The notes beneath the pieces were generated by a model. That model saw only the letters and a program-made list of their open reading frames with translations, made no database searches and was not told where the DNA came from. Positions 16,102 to 22,175 of a stretch of DNA of 22,175 nucleotides are shown here, piece by piece. The stretch comes from Gammaproteobacteria bacterium (GTDB lineage: Bacteria > Pseudomonadota > Gammaproteobacteria > Methylococcales > Methylomonadaceae): contig JAJRWJ010000172.1 in NCBI GenBank assembly GCA_024276805.1, forward strand, positions 1 to 22,175, written 5' to 3'. Within the stretch, counting starts at the first letter, position 1, and every line of letters starts with the position of its first letter. Position numbers and translations under genes: made by a program.

Positions 16102-16839
16102 TCAATAACCATGCCTGCTGAATATCTCCTGGTAGCTGCCATCCGCCTTCATCGTCGCCAGCGCCTTGTTGAAACCGGCAATGATTTCTTCATGCTTCGG
16201 GTTGCCTTTGCTGACAGCAATATGCGCCCCGCGAATGATCAAAGGCGTGGGCAGGATTTCCAGGTCCTTGATGCTGCCCTTCATGTATTGGCGCAATTCG
16301 TGGTCAATCTTGCGCACATCGCCAAGGGCCAGATCGATTTTACCCTGGGTCAGCAGCAATAAATTCTGTAGCAGATAATTTTGCTGTAATCTGATGAACT
16401 GTCGGGATTGCAGAAATGCATCCTGATAGGCATAGTCTTTCAGTGTGCCAATGATCAGCCCATCGAGATCATCCATGCGGGTAAACTTGATGTCCCGTTC
16501 CGATTTTCTCTTGATAAACTTGATCTCATGCAAGAGGTACGGCTCGCTGAAAGCAAAATCACGGGTGCGCTTCTCGGTATACCAGATGGAACCGACCACA
16601 TCATAAATACCGATCGCAGCCCCTTCGTAGGCGCGCGGCCAGGTCTCAAAAACCAGTTTGGTTTCATAGCCGGCCAATTGCAGCGCTTTCTGAACAATCT
16701 CCATCGACAAGCCATTGCCAGGCATGTTTTTACCGGCATAGGGCGGCTCTTCCTTGACGACAATGCTCAAGGCCGGGGCAATGGGCGAGAAAAGCAGCAA
16801 CAATAGAAGACAGCTGCAAACAGCTTTTATAGATTTCAT
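16102..16839 (-). CDS. Periplasmic solute-binding protein family 3 (amino-acid-type)
   Basis: A 245-residue secreted protein with a signal peptide (Lys-rich start, then CSCLLLLLLFSPIAPA, cleavage probably after A23). The mature part is a bilobed type-2 periplasmic binding fold: NGLSMEIVQKALQLAGYE near the start, FSEPYLLHEIKFI at the first hinge, DLDGLIIGTLKDYAY, and a C-terminal FNKALATMKADGSYQEIF, the usual end of family 3. No ABC permease or ATPase gene is adjacent, so it may be an orphan receptor or sensor-like binder rather than a transporter component. It stops 47 bases upstream of the DUF2288 start on the same strand. Confidence 0.88.
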   Translation of the reverse strand: MKSIKAVCSCLLLLLLFSPIAPALSIVVKEEPPYAGKNMPGNGLSMEIVQKALQLAGYETKLVFETWPRAYEGAAIGIYDVVGSIWYTEKRTRDFAFSEPYLLHEIKFIKRKSERDIKFTRMDDLDGLIIGTLKDYAYQDAFLQSRQFIRLQQNYLLQNLLLLTQGKIDLALGDVRKIDHELRQYMKGSIKDLEILPTPLIIRGAHIAVSKGNPKHEEIIAGFNKALATMKADGSYQEIFSRHGY

Positions 16840-17128
16840 GGGATTTTTCCGATCGACGCCATCAGGACTCTACTCTGCCAGATCAACAGCAAAGTCGTCA
16901 ACTGTGAAAGGAATCGTTTGCCGACCTTTTGGCGCGGCAAACAGTGACTGTACGGCGCGACGCAGGCGCTGAATGAAGGGTCTCTCCCGGAGTCGGGATG
17001 TCAGTTTCCTCTTGAACGATGGAGCGCTGGTGGCGTAAAAACAGCAACCCCCTGTGCAGCTGACGGTTGCCGTGCTGAATTAAATTTCAGTTGCGCGTTT
17101 TTCCATCCTGCTGCAGAGCAAATCCCGG

Positions 17129-17419
17129 TCAGGAAATGCAGGAATATTTGAGGTTTTCCCAGACCTTTTCGACAATTTTCATCGAGCAGGTTTTTTTATC
17201 GATGGTCTTGCAATCCAGCAGCAATTCAATATTCCCTTCATTCAGGCCAAAACCGTTACGAATGGTGGGACCCAGCCTGATATGCAGCCAGATCAGTTCG
17301 CTTCTGCTGAGCGTTTTGATTTTCTCCTTATCACGATCCGTCAAAATGAAGATCAAGCGTTTGACCGCTTCCTCGATGGTGCCGGGATCGCTGACAATGT
17401 GTTTTAAATCGAACGCCAT
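17129..17419 (-). CDS. Small alpha-helical protein, DUF6794-like
   Basis: A 96-residue cytosolic protein with no signal peptide. It shows a helical pattern with EEAVKRLIFIL, SRSELIWLHIRLGPTIRNGFGLNEGN and a C-terminal MKIVEKVWENL, similar to the DUF6794 family of unknown function; the family call is from memory of the pattern. It starts 9 bases after the stop of the 68-residue gene and has no clear Shine-Dalgarno of its own, so the two are probably translated together. Confidence 0.7.
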   Translation of the reverse strand: MAFDLKHIVSDPGTIEEAVKRLIFILTDRDKEKIKTLSRSELIWLHIRLGPTIRNGFGLNEGNIELLLDCKTIDKKTCSMKIVEKVWENLKYSCIS

Positions 17420-17428
17420 AAGAGGATG

Positions 17429-17635
17429 CTAGGAATCAGATCTGGATTTCAATTTGAAACCAAGCAACGCCAGTACCGCACTGACAGAAAGCCAGGTTCC
17501 CAGAGACAAACCACTGCCGCCACCCAAAGCGGCCATCCCGGACAATGCGTAAGCCTGCCCTATTCCAGTGAAAAACAGCACACCTAGAATTATCAGGGAT
17601 GTCTTTAATGACTTACGGTTGTACTGCATGTTCAT
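17429..17635 (-). CDS. Small secreted or membrane-anchored protein
   Basis: A 68-residue protein: an N-terminal signal or anchor helix (LKTSLIILGVLFFTGIGQAYA, plausible cleavage after AYA), a Gly/Ser-rich stretch GGGSGLSLG, a second hydrophobic helix (TWLSVSAVLALLGF) and a basic tail KLKSRSDS. The helix-plus-basic-tail ending resembles C-terminal membrane-sorting tails but lacks a clear known motif. GGAGG lies five bases before the ATG, a strong ribosome binding site. A 22-bp palindrome is about 75 bases upstream. Confidence 0.75.
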   Translation of the reverse strand: MNMQYNRKSLKTSLIILGVLFFTGIGQAYALSGMAALGGGSGLSLGTWLSVSAVLALLGFKLKSRSDS

Positions 17636-17708
17636 AAATCCTCCATTAATATTTTCTGAAAGCCTTTTTCAAGTTCGGTACTATTATCTTTGAATTTACC
17701 CTCCAGGG

Positions 17709-17730
17709 AAATTGTACTAAAGTACAATTT
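17709..17730. promoter_or_regulatory. Perfect 22-bp palindrome, possible operator
   Basis: AAATTGTACT and AGTACAATTT are exact inverted repeats around AA. Three Ts follow on the + strand, so a weak terminator is possible, but no + strand gene ends nearby. The position about 75 bases upstream of the 68-residue gene fits a repressor or activator operator. I do not recognise the cognate regulator. Confidence 0.45.
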
Positions 17731-18298
17731 TTTGCATTTCTGCGGTTTTTTGCGGGCGCTTGCCGCTCCGCCAGTAATTTTCCTTCGCACCATAATATGT
17801 TTTTAATACCAGCAACTTATGATATTTCTGCAGCTGCCACCCTGGAAGCTTGAATTAGCGCCCATTGCTTACAGAGCAACCCATATACGCCATGCTTCGG
17901 GCCAAAGCGCCAGGTTGTTTTCTTCAAGATCATTGTCTTGGGCCATTGCTCATGCCGATGCAACCCTGTATCCCTGGCCTGCACTGAGAACAGGAAAATT
18001 ACCGCCCTCGGCAGATCCATTCGACGCATGAACAGTATTTCCTGACTATGCCGTTATTGCCGTCGGCAGCATTGAAAAACTCTGCCTCTACATTACCGCG
18101 ACAGTGTTTTCCGTGTGGTTCAAATGAAACCGACAGCCCTTCTGAAGGCAAAAAAATTACATGTGAAAAGAATACCTTGCAATCACTCTGGCGGCTCAAT
18201 TAACATAAACTAAAACAGCATGATCAGCAGGTACAGATGGCCATTCCGGCACGCTTGCAGCGCATCATCTGATTTTTCTATTTTTTTTCTTGCCACTG

Positions 18299-18327
18299 AC
18301 GACAATATCCGTCTAAATTTCTATAGT
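18299..18327 (+). promoter_or_regulatory. Possible sigma70-type promoter of the DUF6763-like gene
   Basis: ACGACA (4 of 6 matches to the -35 consensus) and TATAGT (5 of 6 to the -10) are 17 bases apart and end 27 bases before the ATG. An alternative pair, TTGCCA at 18290 and TAAATT at 18314, has 18-base spacing. Confidence 0.35.
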
Positions 18328-18354
18328 AATCTTTCCGGCAGCGAGGTAAACACT

Positions 18355-18657
18355 ATGGCTACAGTAACAGACCCGGTAATTGGCAACTGGTATAAAGATG
18401 TAGAAAACAATCTGGTGTTCAAGGTGATCGCCTTTGAAGAAAACGGTGACGCCATAGAAGTACAATATTTCAATGGTGACATTGGCGAATATGACCATGA
18501 CAGCTGGTACAATTCCACATTCGATTTCATCGAAGCCCCTGAAGACTGGAGCGCGCCCTATGATGAACTGGAGGTGGATGATCTGGGCTATTCGGACCCT
18601 GATGTCCATGAACCCAATCTCGACGACCTGGATTTCAATGAATGGCTGGATAAATAG
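18355..18657 (+). CDS. Acidic small protein, DUF6763-like
   Basis: A 100-residue cytosolic protein of unknown function. The N-terminal half is a beta-rich, SH3/Tudor-like segment (IGNWYKDVENNLVFKVIAFE, then VQYFNGDIGEYDHDSW). The C-terminal third is very acidic (YDELEVDDLGYSDPDV, then NLDDLDFNEWLDK). The pattern fits DUF6763, a family found in Gammaproteobacteria. The ATG at 18355 is preferred to the upstream in-frame start at 18220 because the protein then begins at the conserved MATVTDPVIGNWY, with GAGGT eight bases upstream. It precedes the P-loop gene by 18 bases and is likely co-transcribed with it. Confidence 0.8.
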   Translation: MATVTDPVIGNWYKDVENNLVFKVIAFEENGDAIEVQYFNGDIGEYDHDSWYNSTFDFIEAPEDWSAPYDELEVDDLGYSDPDVHEPNLDDLDFNEWLDK

Positions 18658-18675
18658 GAGACTAATAACAAATCG

Positions 18676-19524
18676 ATGAAAATGAGTCCACAGGAATTCC
18701 TGCAATGGGAATCCAAGCGTATTACCCTGCTTGCCATGTCTGGCGCGGGAAAAACCACCCTGGCCAACAAACTGCCCAAAGACAAGTGGTTTCATTATTC
18801 AGGTGACTACAGAATAGGCACAAAATATCTGGAAGAAGCGATTCTGGACAATATCAAACGGCAGGCCATGGATGTGCCTTTTTTACGTGATCTGCTGCTG
18901 TCCGATTCCATCTATATCTGTAACAATATTACAGTCGACAATCTGACACCGGTGTCCAGCTTTCTGGGTAAAATTGGCAACCCGGCTCTGGGTGGTCTCT
19001 CCCTGGAGGAATTCAAACGCCGCCAGGTTCTGCACCATCAGGCCGAAGTCGCGGCCATGCAGGACGTACCCGAATTTATCCGCAAGGCGGAGGAAATCTA
19101 TGGCTACAGGCATTTTATCAACGATGCCGGCGGCAGCGTCTGCGAACTGGATGACAGCAACGTCATCGAACTGCTTGCCGAAAACACGCTGATCATCTAT
19201 ATCAAAATTCCGCCCGACATGGAGCACACCATCATCGAGCGCGCGCAAAGCGATCCCAAGCCGCTGTATTATCGTGAACAATTTCTCGATAAAAAGCTGC
19301 CTGAATTCATGCGCCTGAAAGGTTACCGCAGTACCGACGAGATCCCGCCGGATGAATTCGTGCGCTGGGTGTTTCCGGAACTGTTTCTTTCCCGTCTGCC
19401 GCGTTACCAGGCCATTGCCGACCAATACGGCTACACTATCGATGCCAGGGAAGCCGGCCAGGTGTGCGGCGAAGAGGATTTTATCCGACTGATCGCCGCG
19501 GCAATCGACGCACAGCAACAGTAA
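18676..19524 (+). CDS. P-loop ATPase/kinase-like protein
   Basis: A 282-residue cytosolic nucleotide-binding protein. Walker A is SGAGKTT (22-28), directly after beta strand RITLLAM. FINDAGGSVCEL (about 137-148) and the strand TLIIYIKIP resemble the core of nucleoside/shikimate-kinase-like P-loop folds. The C-terminal half is helical and charged (FLDKKLPEFMRLKGY; EFVRWVFPELFLSRLPRYQ). The phosphoacceptor, if any, is unknown. The Shine-Dalgarno (GGAG at 18657-18660) is about 15 bases from the ATG, longer than usual. It sits between the DUF6763-like gene and metA (25 bases to the metA start), so an operon is likely. Confidence 0.85.
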   Translation: MKMSPQEFLQWESKRITLLAMSGAGKTTLANKLPKDKWFHYSGDYRIGTKYLEEAILDNIKRQAMDVPFLRDLLLSDSIYICNNITVDNLTPVSSFLGKIGNPALGGLSLEEFKRRQVLHHQAEVAAMQDVPEFIRKAEEIYGYRHFINDAGGSVCELDDSNVIELLAENTLIIYIKIPPDMEHTIIERAQSDPKPLYYREQFLDKKLPEFMRLKGYRSTDEIPPDEFVRWVFPELFLSRLPRYQAIADQYGYTIDAREAGQVCGEEDFIRLIAAAIDAQQQ

Positions 19525-19549
19525 ACATTTCTCAAAACAGGTTAGCCAA

Positions 19550-20614
19550 GTGCCTCTAGTCGCCCATACTGATTTACCAACCTTTCAACGTCTGCTCGAA
19601 GAAGGCGAGGAGATTCTCTCACCCGACCGCGCCAGACGCCAGGATATCCGGGAAATGCATATCGGCTTGCTGAACATGATGCCGGATAGCGCATTGCAGG
19701 CCACGGAAAGACAATTTTTCCGCCTGGTTGGCGCCTGCAACCAGATCGCCCAGTTTCATGTCCACCCCTTCACCATCGCCGGCCTGGATCGTGGCCCGGA
19801 GGCGCAGGCGCATATAGACAAATACTACGAAACTTTTCAGCAGATCAAACGGGATGGCCTGGATGCCCTGATTATCAGCGGCGCCAATGTCACTCATCCA
19901 AAAATTTCCGCCGAGGCTTTCTGGCCGCACCTGACGGAGGTTTTTGACTGGGCGAAACAGAACGTGACATCGATTCTCTGCTCCTGTCTGGCGACGCACG
20001 CACTGATCGACTATTGTTACGGCATACAACGCACTCCACTGCCGGCAAAGCGCTGGGGGGTCTATTCACACAAGGTTCTCGACCGGCTGCACCCGCTGGT
20101 CGCCGAAATCAACACCCGCTTCGATGTTCCACATTCCCGATTCAACGAGATTTTCCAGAAAGACATGGAAGCCAGGGGAATCAAGGTCCTGGCCGCCAGC
20201 AAGGAAGCCGGCGTGCATCTGGCGGTCAGCCCGGACGGTTTTCGAATTGTTTTCTTCCAGGGTCACCCGGAATATGACGAGGTCAGTCTGTTGAAAGAAT
20301 ATAAACGGGAGGTGCAGCGTTATTACCGCGGCGAAATTTCCAGTTACCCGCCTTTTCCGGAAAATTATTTCAATGAAGAGGTCCGCCTGGTACTCAACGA
20401 ATATCGCGGACGCATGGACATGGCCAGACAAACAGGCGCCCGCCCGGAGGACTTCCCGGAACATTTGATCCTGGGACATCTCGACAATACCTGGCGCGAT
20501 ACCGCCAAGGCAGTGTTCAACAACTGGCTGGGGAAAATCTACCAAATCACCAACCAGGACCGGCGCCTGCCTTTCATGGATGGCATCGATCCCAACAACC
20601 CTCTCGGCTTATAG
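19550..20614 (+). CDS. metA: Homoserine O-acyltransferase, MetA family
   Basis: First committed step of methionine synthesis: acylation of homoserine. The 354-residue protein matches the MetA fold: MHIGLLNMMPDSALQATERQ (36-55), LDALIISGAN, TSILCSCLATHALIDYCYGI (140-159) with the probable acyl-accepting C146, KRWGVYSHKV, and FFQGHPEYD with catalytic H239 and E241. The segment after SGA reads NVTHP instead of the PLG/PLE of E. coli-type enzymes, whose position decides succinyl versus acetyl donors, so donor preference is open. It starts at GTG with AGGT seven bases upstream; the GTG start may limit translation. No SAM riboswitch fits in the 25-base gap before it. The guanine deaminase gene follows with no gap. 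Confidence 0.93.
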   Translation: MPLVAHTDLPTFQRLLEEGEEILSPDRARRQDIREMHIGLLNMMPDSALQATERQFFRLVGACNQIAQFHVHPFTIAGLDRGPEAQAHIDKYYETFQQIKRDGLDALIISGANVTHPKISAEAFWPHLTEVFDWAKQNVTSILCSCLATHALIDYCYGIQRTPLPAKRWGVYSHKVLDRLHPLVAEINTRFDVPHSRFNEIFQKDMEARGIKVLAASKEAGVHLAVSPDGFRIVFFQGHPEYDEVSLLKEYKREVQRYYRGEISSYPPFPENYFNEEVRLVLNEYRGRMDMARQTGARPEDFPEHLILGHLDNTWRDTAKAVFNNWLGKIYQITNQDRRLPFMDGIDPNNPLGL

Positions 20615-21088
20615 ATGCATGGACATGACGGTTTTTTGCAGCAGGCCATAGTTCTGGCCGTCGACAATGCCCAGAACAATCAGGGCGGCCCCTACGGCGC
20701 TGTCATCGTCAAAAACGGAAAAGTCATTGCCCGGGGCAGCAACCGGGTGACTGCGGACATCGATCCCACCGCCCATGCCGAAATCATTACCATTCGCCAG
20801 GCTTGCCGGGCATTGAACGATTTCCGGCTCAGCGGCTGCATCCTGTACAGCAACTGCGAACCATGCCCCATGTGTCTTGGCGCCATCTATTGGAGCAGAC
20901 TGGCGAAGGTTTATTACGCGGCCACCCGGGAAGATGCCGCACAGGCAGGCTTCGATGACGCCTATATTTATCAGGAACTGAATCTGCCGCCTGTCGAACG
21001 GCACATCCCCATGCGGCAAATCAAACTTCCGGAGGCGCGGCTGCCGTTCCAGACCTGGCTGAAACAGCCTGCCCGTATCCAATATTGA
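20615..21088 (+). CDS. guaD: Guanine deaminase (cytidine-deaminase-fold, GuaD type)
   Basis: Converts guanine to xanthine and ammonia in purine salvage or catabolism. The 157 residues match the length of bacterial zinc GuaD. Zinc and proton-transfer residues are in HAEI (H54, E56) and CEPCPMC (C84, C87). GGPYGAVIVKNGKVI and LGAIYWSRLAKVYYAATRED are typical of guanine deaminase rather than TadA, where RNA-binding residues differ. The ATG directly abuts the metA stop (TAGATG) with no evident Shine-Dalgarno, so translation is probably coupled to metA. Other nucleobase substrates cannot be ruled out. Confidence 0.88.
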   Translation: MHGHDGFLQQAIVLAVDNAQNNQGGPYGAVIVKNGKVIARGSNRVTADIDPTAHAEIITIRQACRALNDFRLSGCILYSNCEPCPMCLGAIYWSRLAKVYYAATREDAAQAGFDDAYIYQELNLPPVERHIPMRQIKLPEARLPFQTWLKQPARIQY

Positions 21089-21117
21089 TTTTGCCGCAAG
21101 CAGGTAAAACGCCGCTG

Positions 21118-21624
21118 TCAATTTCCAGCTGTGCTGCCCGCATCGGGATGCATTGTTTCCATCGGGCGCTCTTTGCTAGTGTTCGTTTCCGGTCCCTGTA
21201 GTGGCGCTTCCGGACTCTCCGCCTGTTTCGCAGCGGCTTCCGGCGCCACGATCTTCACCAGCCAGCCACCTTTATGTTTACAACCCAGCTGCGCGGTTCC
21301 CTTGATCGATATTCTGGCGAAAGTATTGGACAGGGATTCAGGCAAACGCCCCCTGACGATCAAAAAACTCTGCCTGTTTTCCACCTCGACCGGCGTTGTT
21401 ATTTTTTTTACCGCCACCTCGATAGTTTCGGGTATTGTGTAATTGGATGCATGAAAGGAAAATTCTGACCCGGGCGGCACTTCCACCACCCCTTTTTTCT
21501 GTACCGGGTCGAATTTATAGAACTTGGGTTTTTTACAAACCGGTTTTTCCTAGCCTTCATAGGCGACTGCAGAATTGTAAAAAACCACAATCAGCAAGAT
21601 GCATAGCATTTTTATTGTTTTCAT
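21118..21624 (-). pseudogene. Small secreted protein gene with in-frame amber codon after the signal peptide
   Basis: Reading from the ATG at 21624, preceded by a strong GGGAGGA Shine-Dalgarno, gives a signal peptide KTIKMLCILLIVVFYNSAVA followed by YEG, then TAG at codon 25 (21552-21550). The same frame continues as EKPVCKKPKFYKFDPVQKK into a beta-rich domain (FSFHASNYTIPETIEVAVKK, VRGRLPESL, GGWLVKIVAPE) and a Pro/Glu/Ser tail, ending at 21118. Without the stop it would be a 168-residue secreted or periplasmic protein of unknown function. A single change from TGG (Trp) to TAG would explain it. The remainder shows no other damage. Readthrough by a suppressor tRNA is possible but unsupported. 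Confidence 0.75.
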
Positions 21625-21657
21625 TATGATCCTCCCCTCAAAGATAAACTTTCGCAA

Positions 21658-22175
21658 TCACCAGGATGCCGATTCTGGCAACAAGCGATATTCAATCACA
21701 TTCGCGCCCGGCTCACCAGTATTTAAAGGTTCGAGTATACGTCCCAGCGCCAGCATATCCAGGATTTCCTGTCGGTCTCCCGAGTATTCGATGGTAAAAA
21801 AATTGCCGCCGGCCTCCACCCTCAACCAACTGACCGAATTGATGCCGGACAACCCTTCCAGATAATCGCTTACCCGGGTCATATCGTCGATACTCTTGAT
21901 ACCCATTATTTTCAGAGTCACCTCGCCCTGCTCCAGCGCCCCCACTTTCACCGCATAAAAATCGGAAAGTTTATCGTATGCCCCCTGCATGCCGTTCAGC
22001 ATGGTCTCAAACAGAGTACCGCAGGGACTGCTCCACTTGCTGATCTTCTGATCGAAATACAGGGTCCAGTCGGCCAGCCAGCAGTTTTTTTTATGCACCA
22101 CTCTGGCTGCCAGTACTGCGGGTGTATCGTAACGTTCGGACGCTTTCAGCAACTGCTCGGAATGCGCGCTCAAAA
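21658..22175 (-). CDS. DUF2066-like protein, C-terminal part (cut by window edge)
   Basis: At least 171 residues of the C-terminal part of a larger protein; the frame is open to the right edge and the first codon in view is only an internal TTG. The segment LKASERYDTPAVLAARVVH, the DWTLYFDQ stretch with several Trp residues, and FETMLNGMQGAYDKLSDFYA fit DUF2066, a periplasmic family of unknown function. The C-terminal region (VTLKIMGIKSIDDM, LEGLSGINSVSWLRVEAG) looks like an alpha/beta repeat of the same family. Its stop lies 33 bases upstream of the interrupted secreted-protein gene on the same strand, so the two may form one transcript. The signal peptide would lie outside the window. Confidence 0.7.
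   Translation of the reverse strand, partial: LSAHSEQLLKASERYDTPAVLAARVVHKKNCWLADWTLYFDQKISKWSSPCGTLFETMLNGMQGAYDKLSDFYAVKVGALEQGEVTLKIMGIKSIDDMTRVSDYLEGLSGINSVSWLRVEAGGNFFTIEYSGDRQEILDMLALGRILEPLNTGEPGANVIEYRLLPESASW

Larger units (their letters stand above)
17636..18354. other. Divergent intergenic region without a supported gene
   Basis: About 720 bases between the minus-strand 68-residue gene and the + strand DUF6763-like gene. Two 70-residue open frames face each other at 17817-18031 but show no ribosome binding site, domain or convincing composition. The region holds a palindrome at 17709-17730 and a promoter candidate at 18299-18327; otherwise nothing recognisable. Confidence 0.4.

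Noticed and set aside
17817..18031. Two facing 70-codon open frames
   Set aside because: Neither has a ribosome binding site or a recognisable sequence, and they overlap each other almost completely.
19525..19549. SAM riboswitch before metA
   Set aside because: The gap is only 25 bases and metA appears to be part of an operon; no riboswitch could fit.

Overview
The window looks like a chromosomal segment of a Gammaproteobacterium, possibly a sulfur- or methane-oxidising lineage. The basis is family content (TrxC, a MetA-type homoserine acyltransferase, DUF2288, DUF2066, DUF2934 with a Cys-rich tail, a fused membrane/spermidine-synthase-like protein), moderate GC and mostly ATG starts with purine-rich Shine-Dalgarno sites. 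I cannot name a genus. There is no tRNA, rRNA, CRISPR array, transposase or phage gene.

Left part (1-6200): a GH13 alpha-amylase-like enzyme with an N-terminal starch-binding-like module, and upstream of it on the same strand a fused membrane/spermidine-synthase-like gene broken by a single-base frameshift in a homopolymer. The 800 bp between them is rich in repeats: two 156-bp tandem units, each made of five consecutive hairpins, followed by a 136-bp inverted-repeat (MITE-like) element. A partial copy of the latter lies at the window's left edge. A reverse-oriented relative of the hairpin unit lies upstream of trxC.

Middle (6200-14800, mostly + strand): trxC; a convergent Ala-rich lipoprotein gene, separated from trxC by a perfect bidirectional terminator; a cupin gene overlapping a GT1-type glycosyltransferase (ATGA); a DUF2934 protein; two different GH57 glycoside hydrolase genes; and a fusion of FHA domain, transmembrane helix and lytic transglycosylase. 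With the GH13 enzyme, the two GH57 enzymes suggest intracellular alpha-glucan (glycogen-like) turnover, although no glycogen synthase or branching-enzyme gene of the GlgA/GlgB type is visible here.

Right part (14860-22175): a minus-strand set of four tightly coupled small genes (DUF2288, a Cys-rich membrane protein, a 48-residue membrane peptide, a DUF4345-like protein), a periplasmic solute-binding protein, and a two-gene unit of small proteins. Next is a + strand run of a DUF6763-like acidic protein, a P-loop ATPase, MetA and guanine deaminase. At the right end are a small secreted-protein gene with an in-frame amber codon just after its signal peptide and a DUF2066-like gene cut by the window edge.

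The least explained signals are the modular multi-hairpin repeats, the two interrupted genes, the FHA-transglycosylase fusion with its short leader ORF, and the coupled minus-strand operon.
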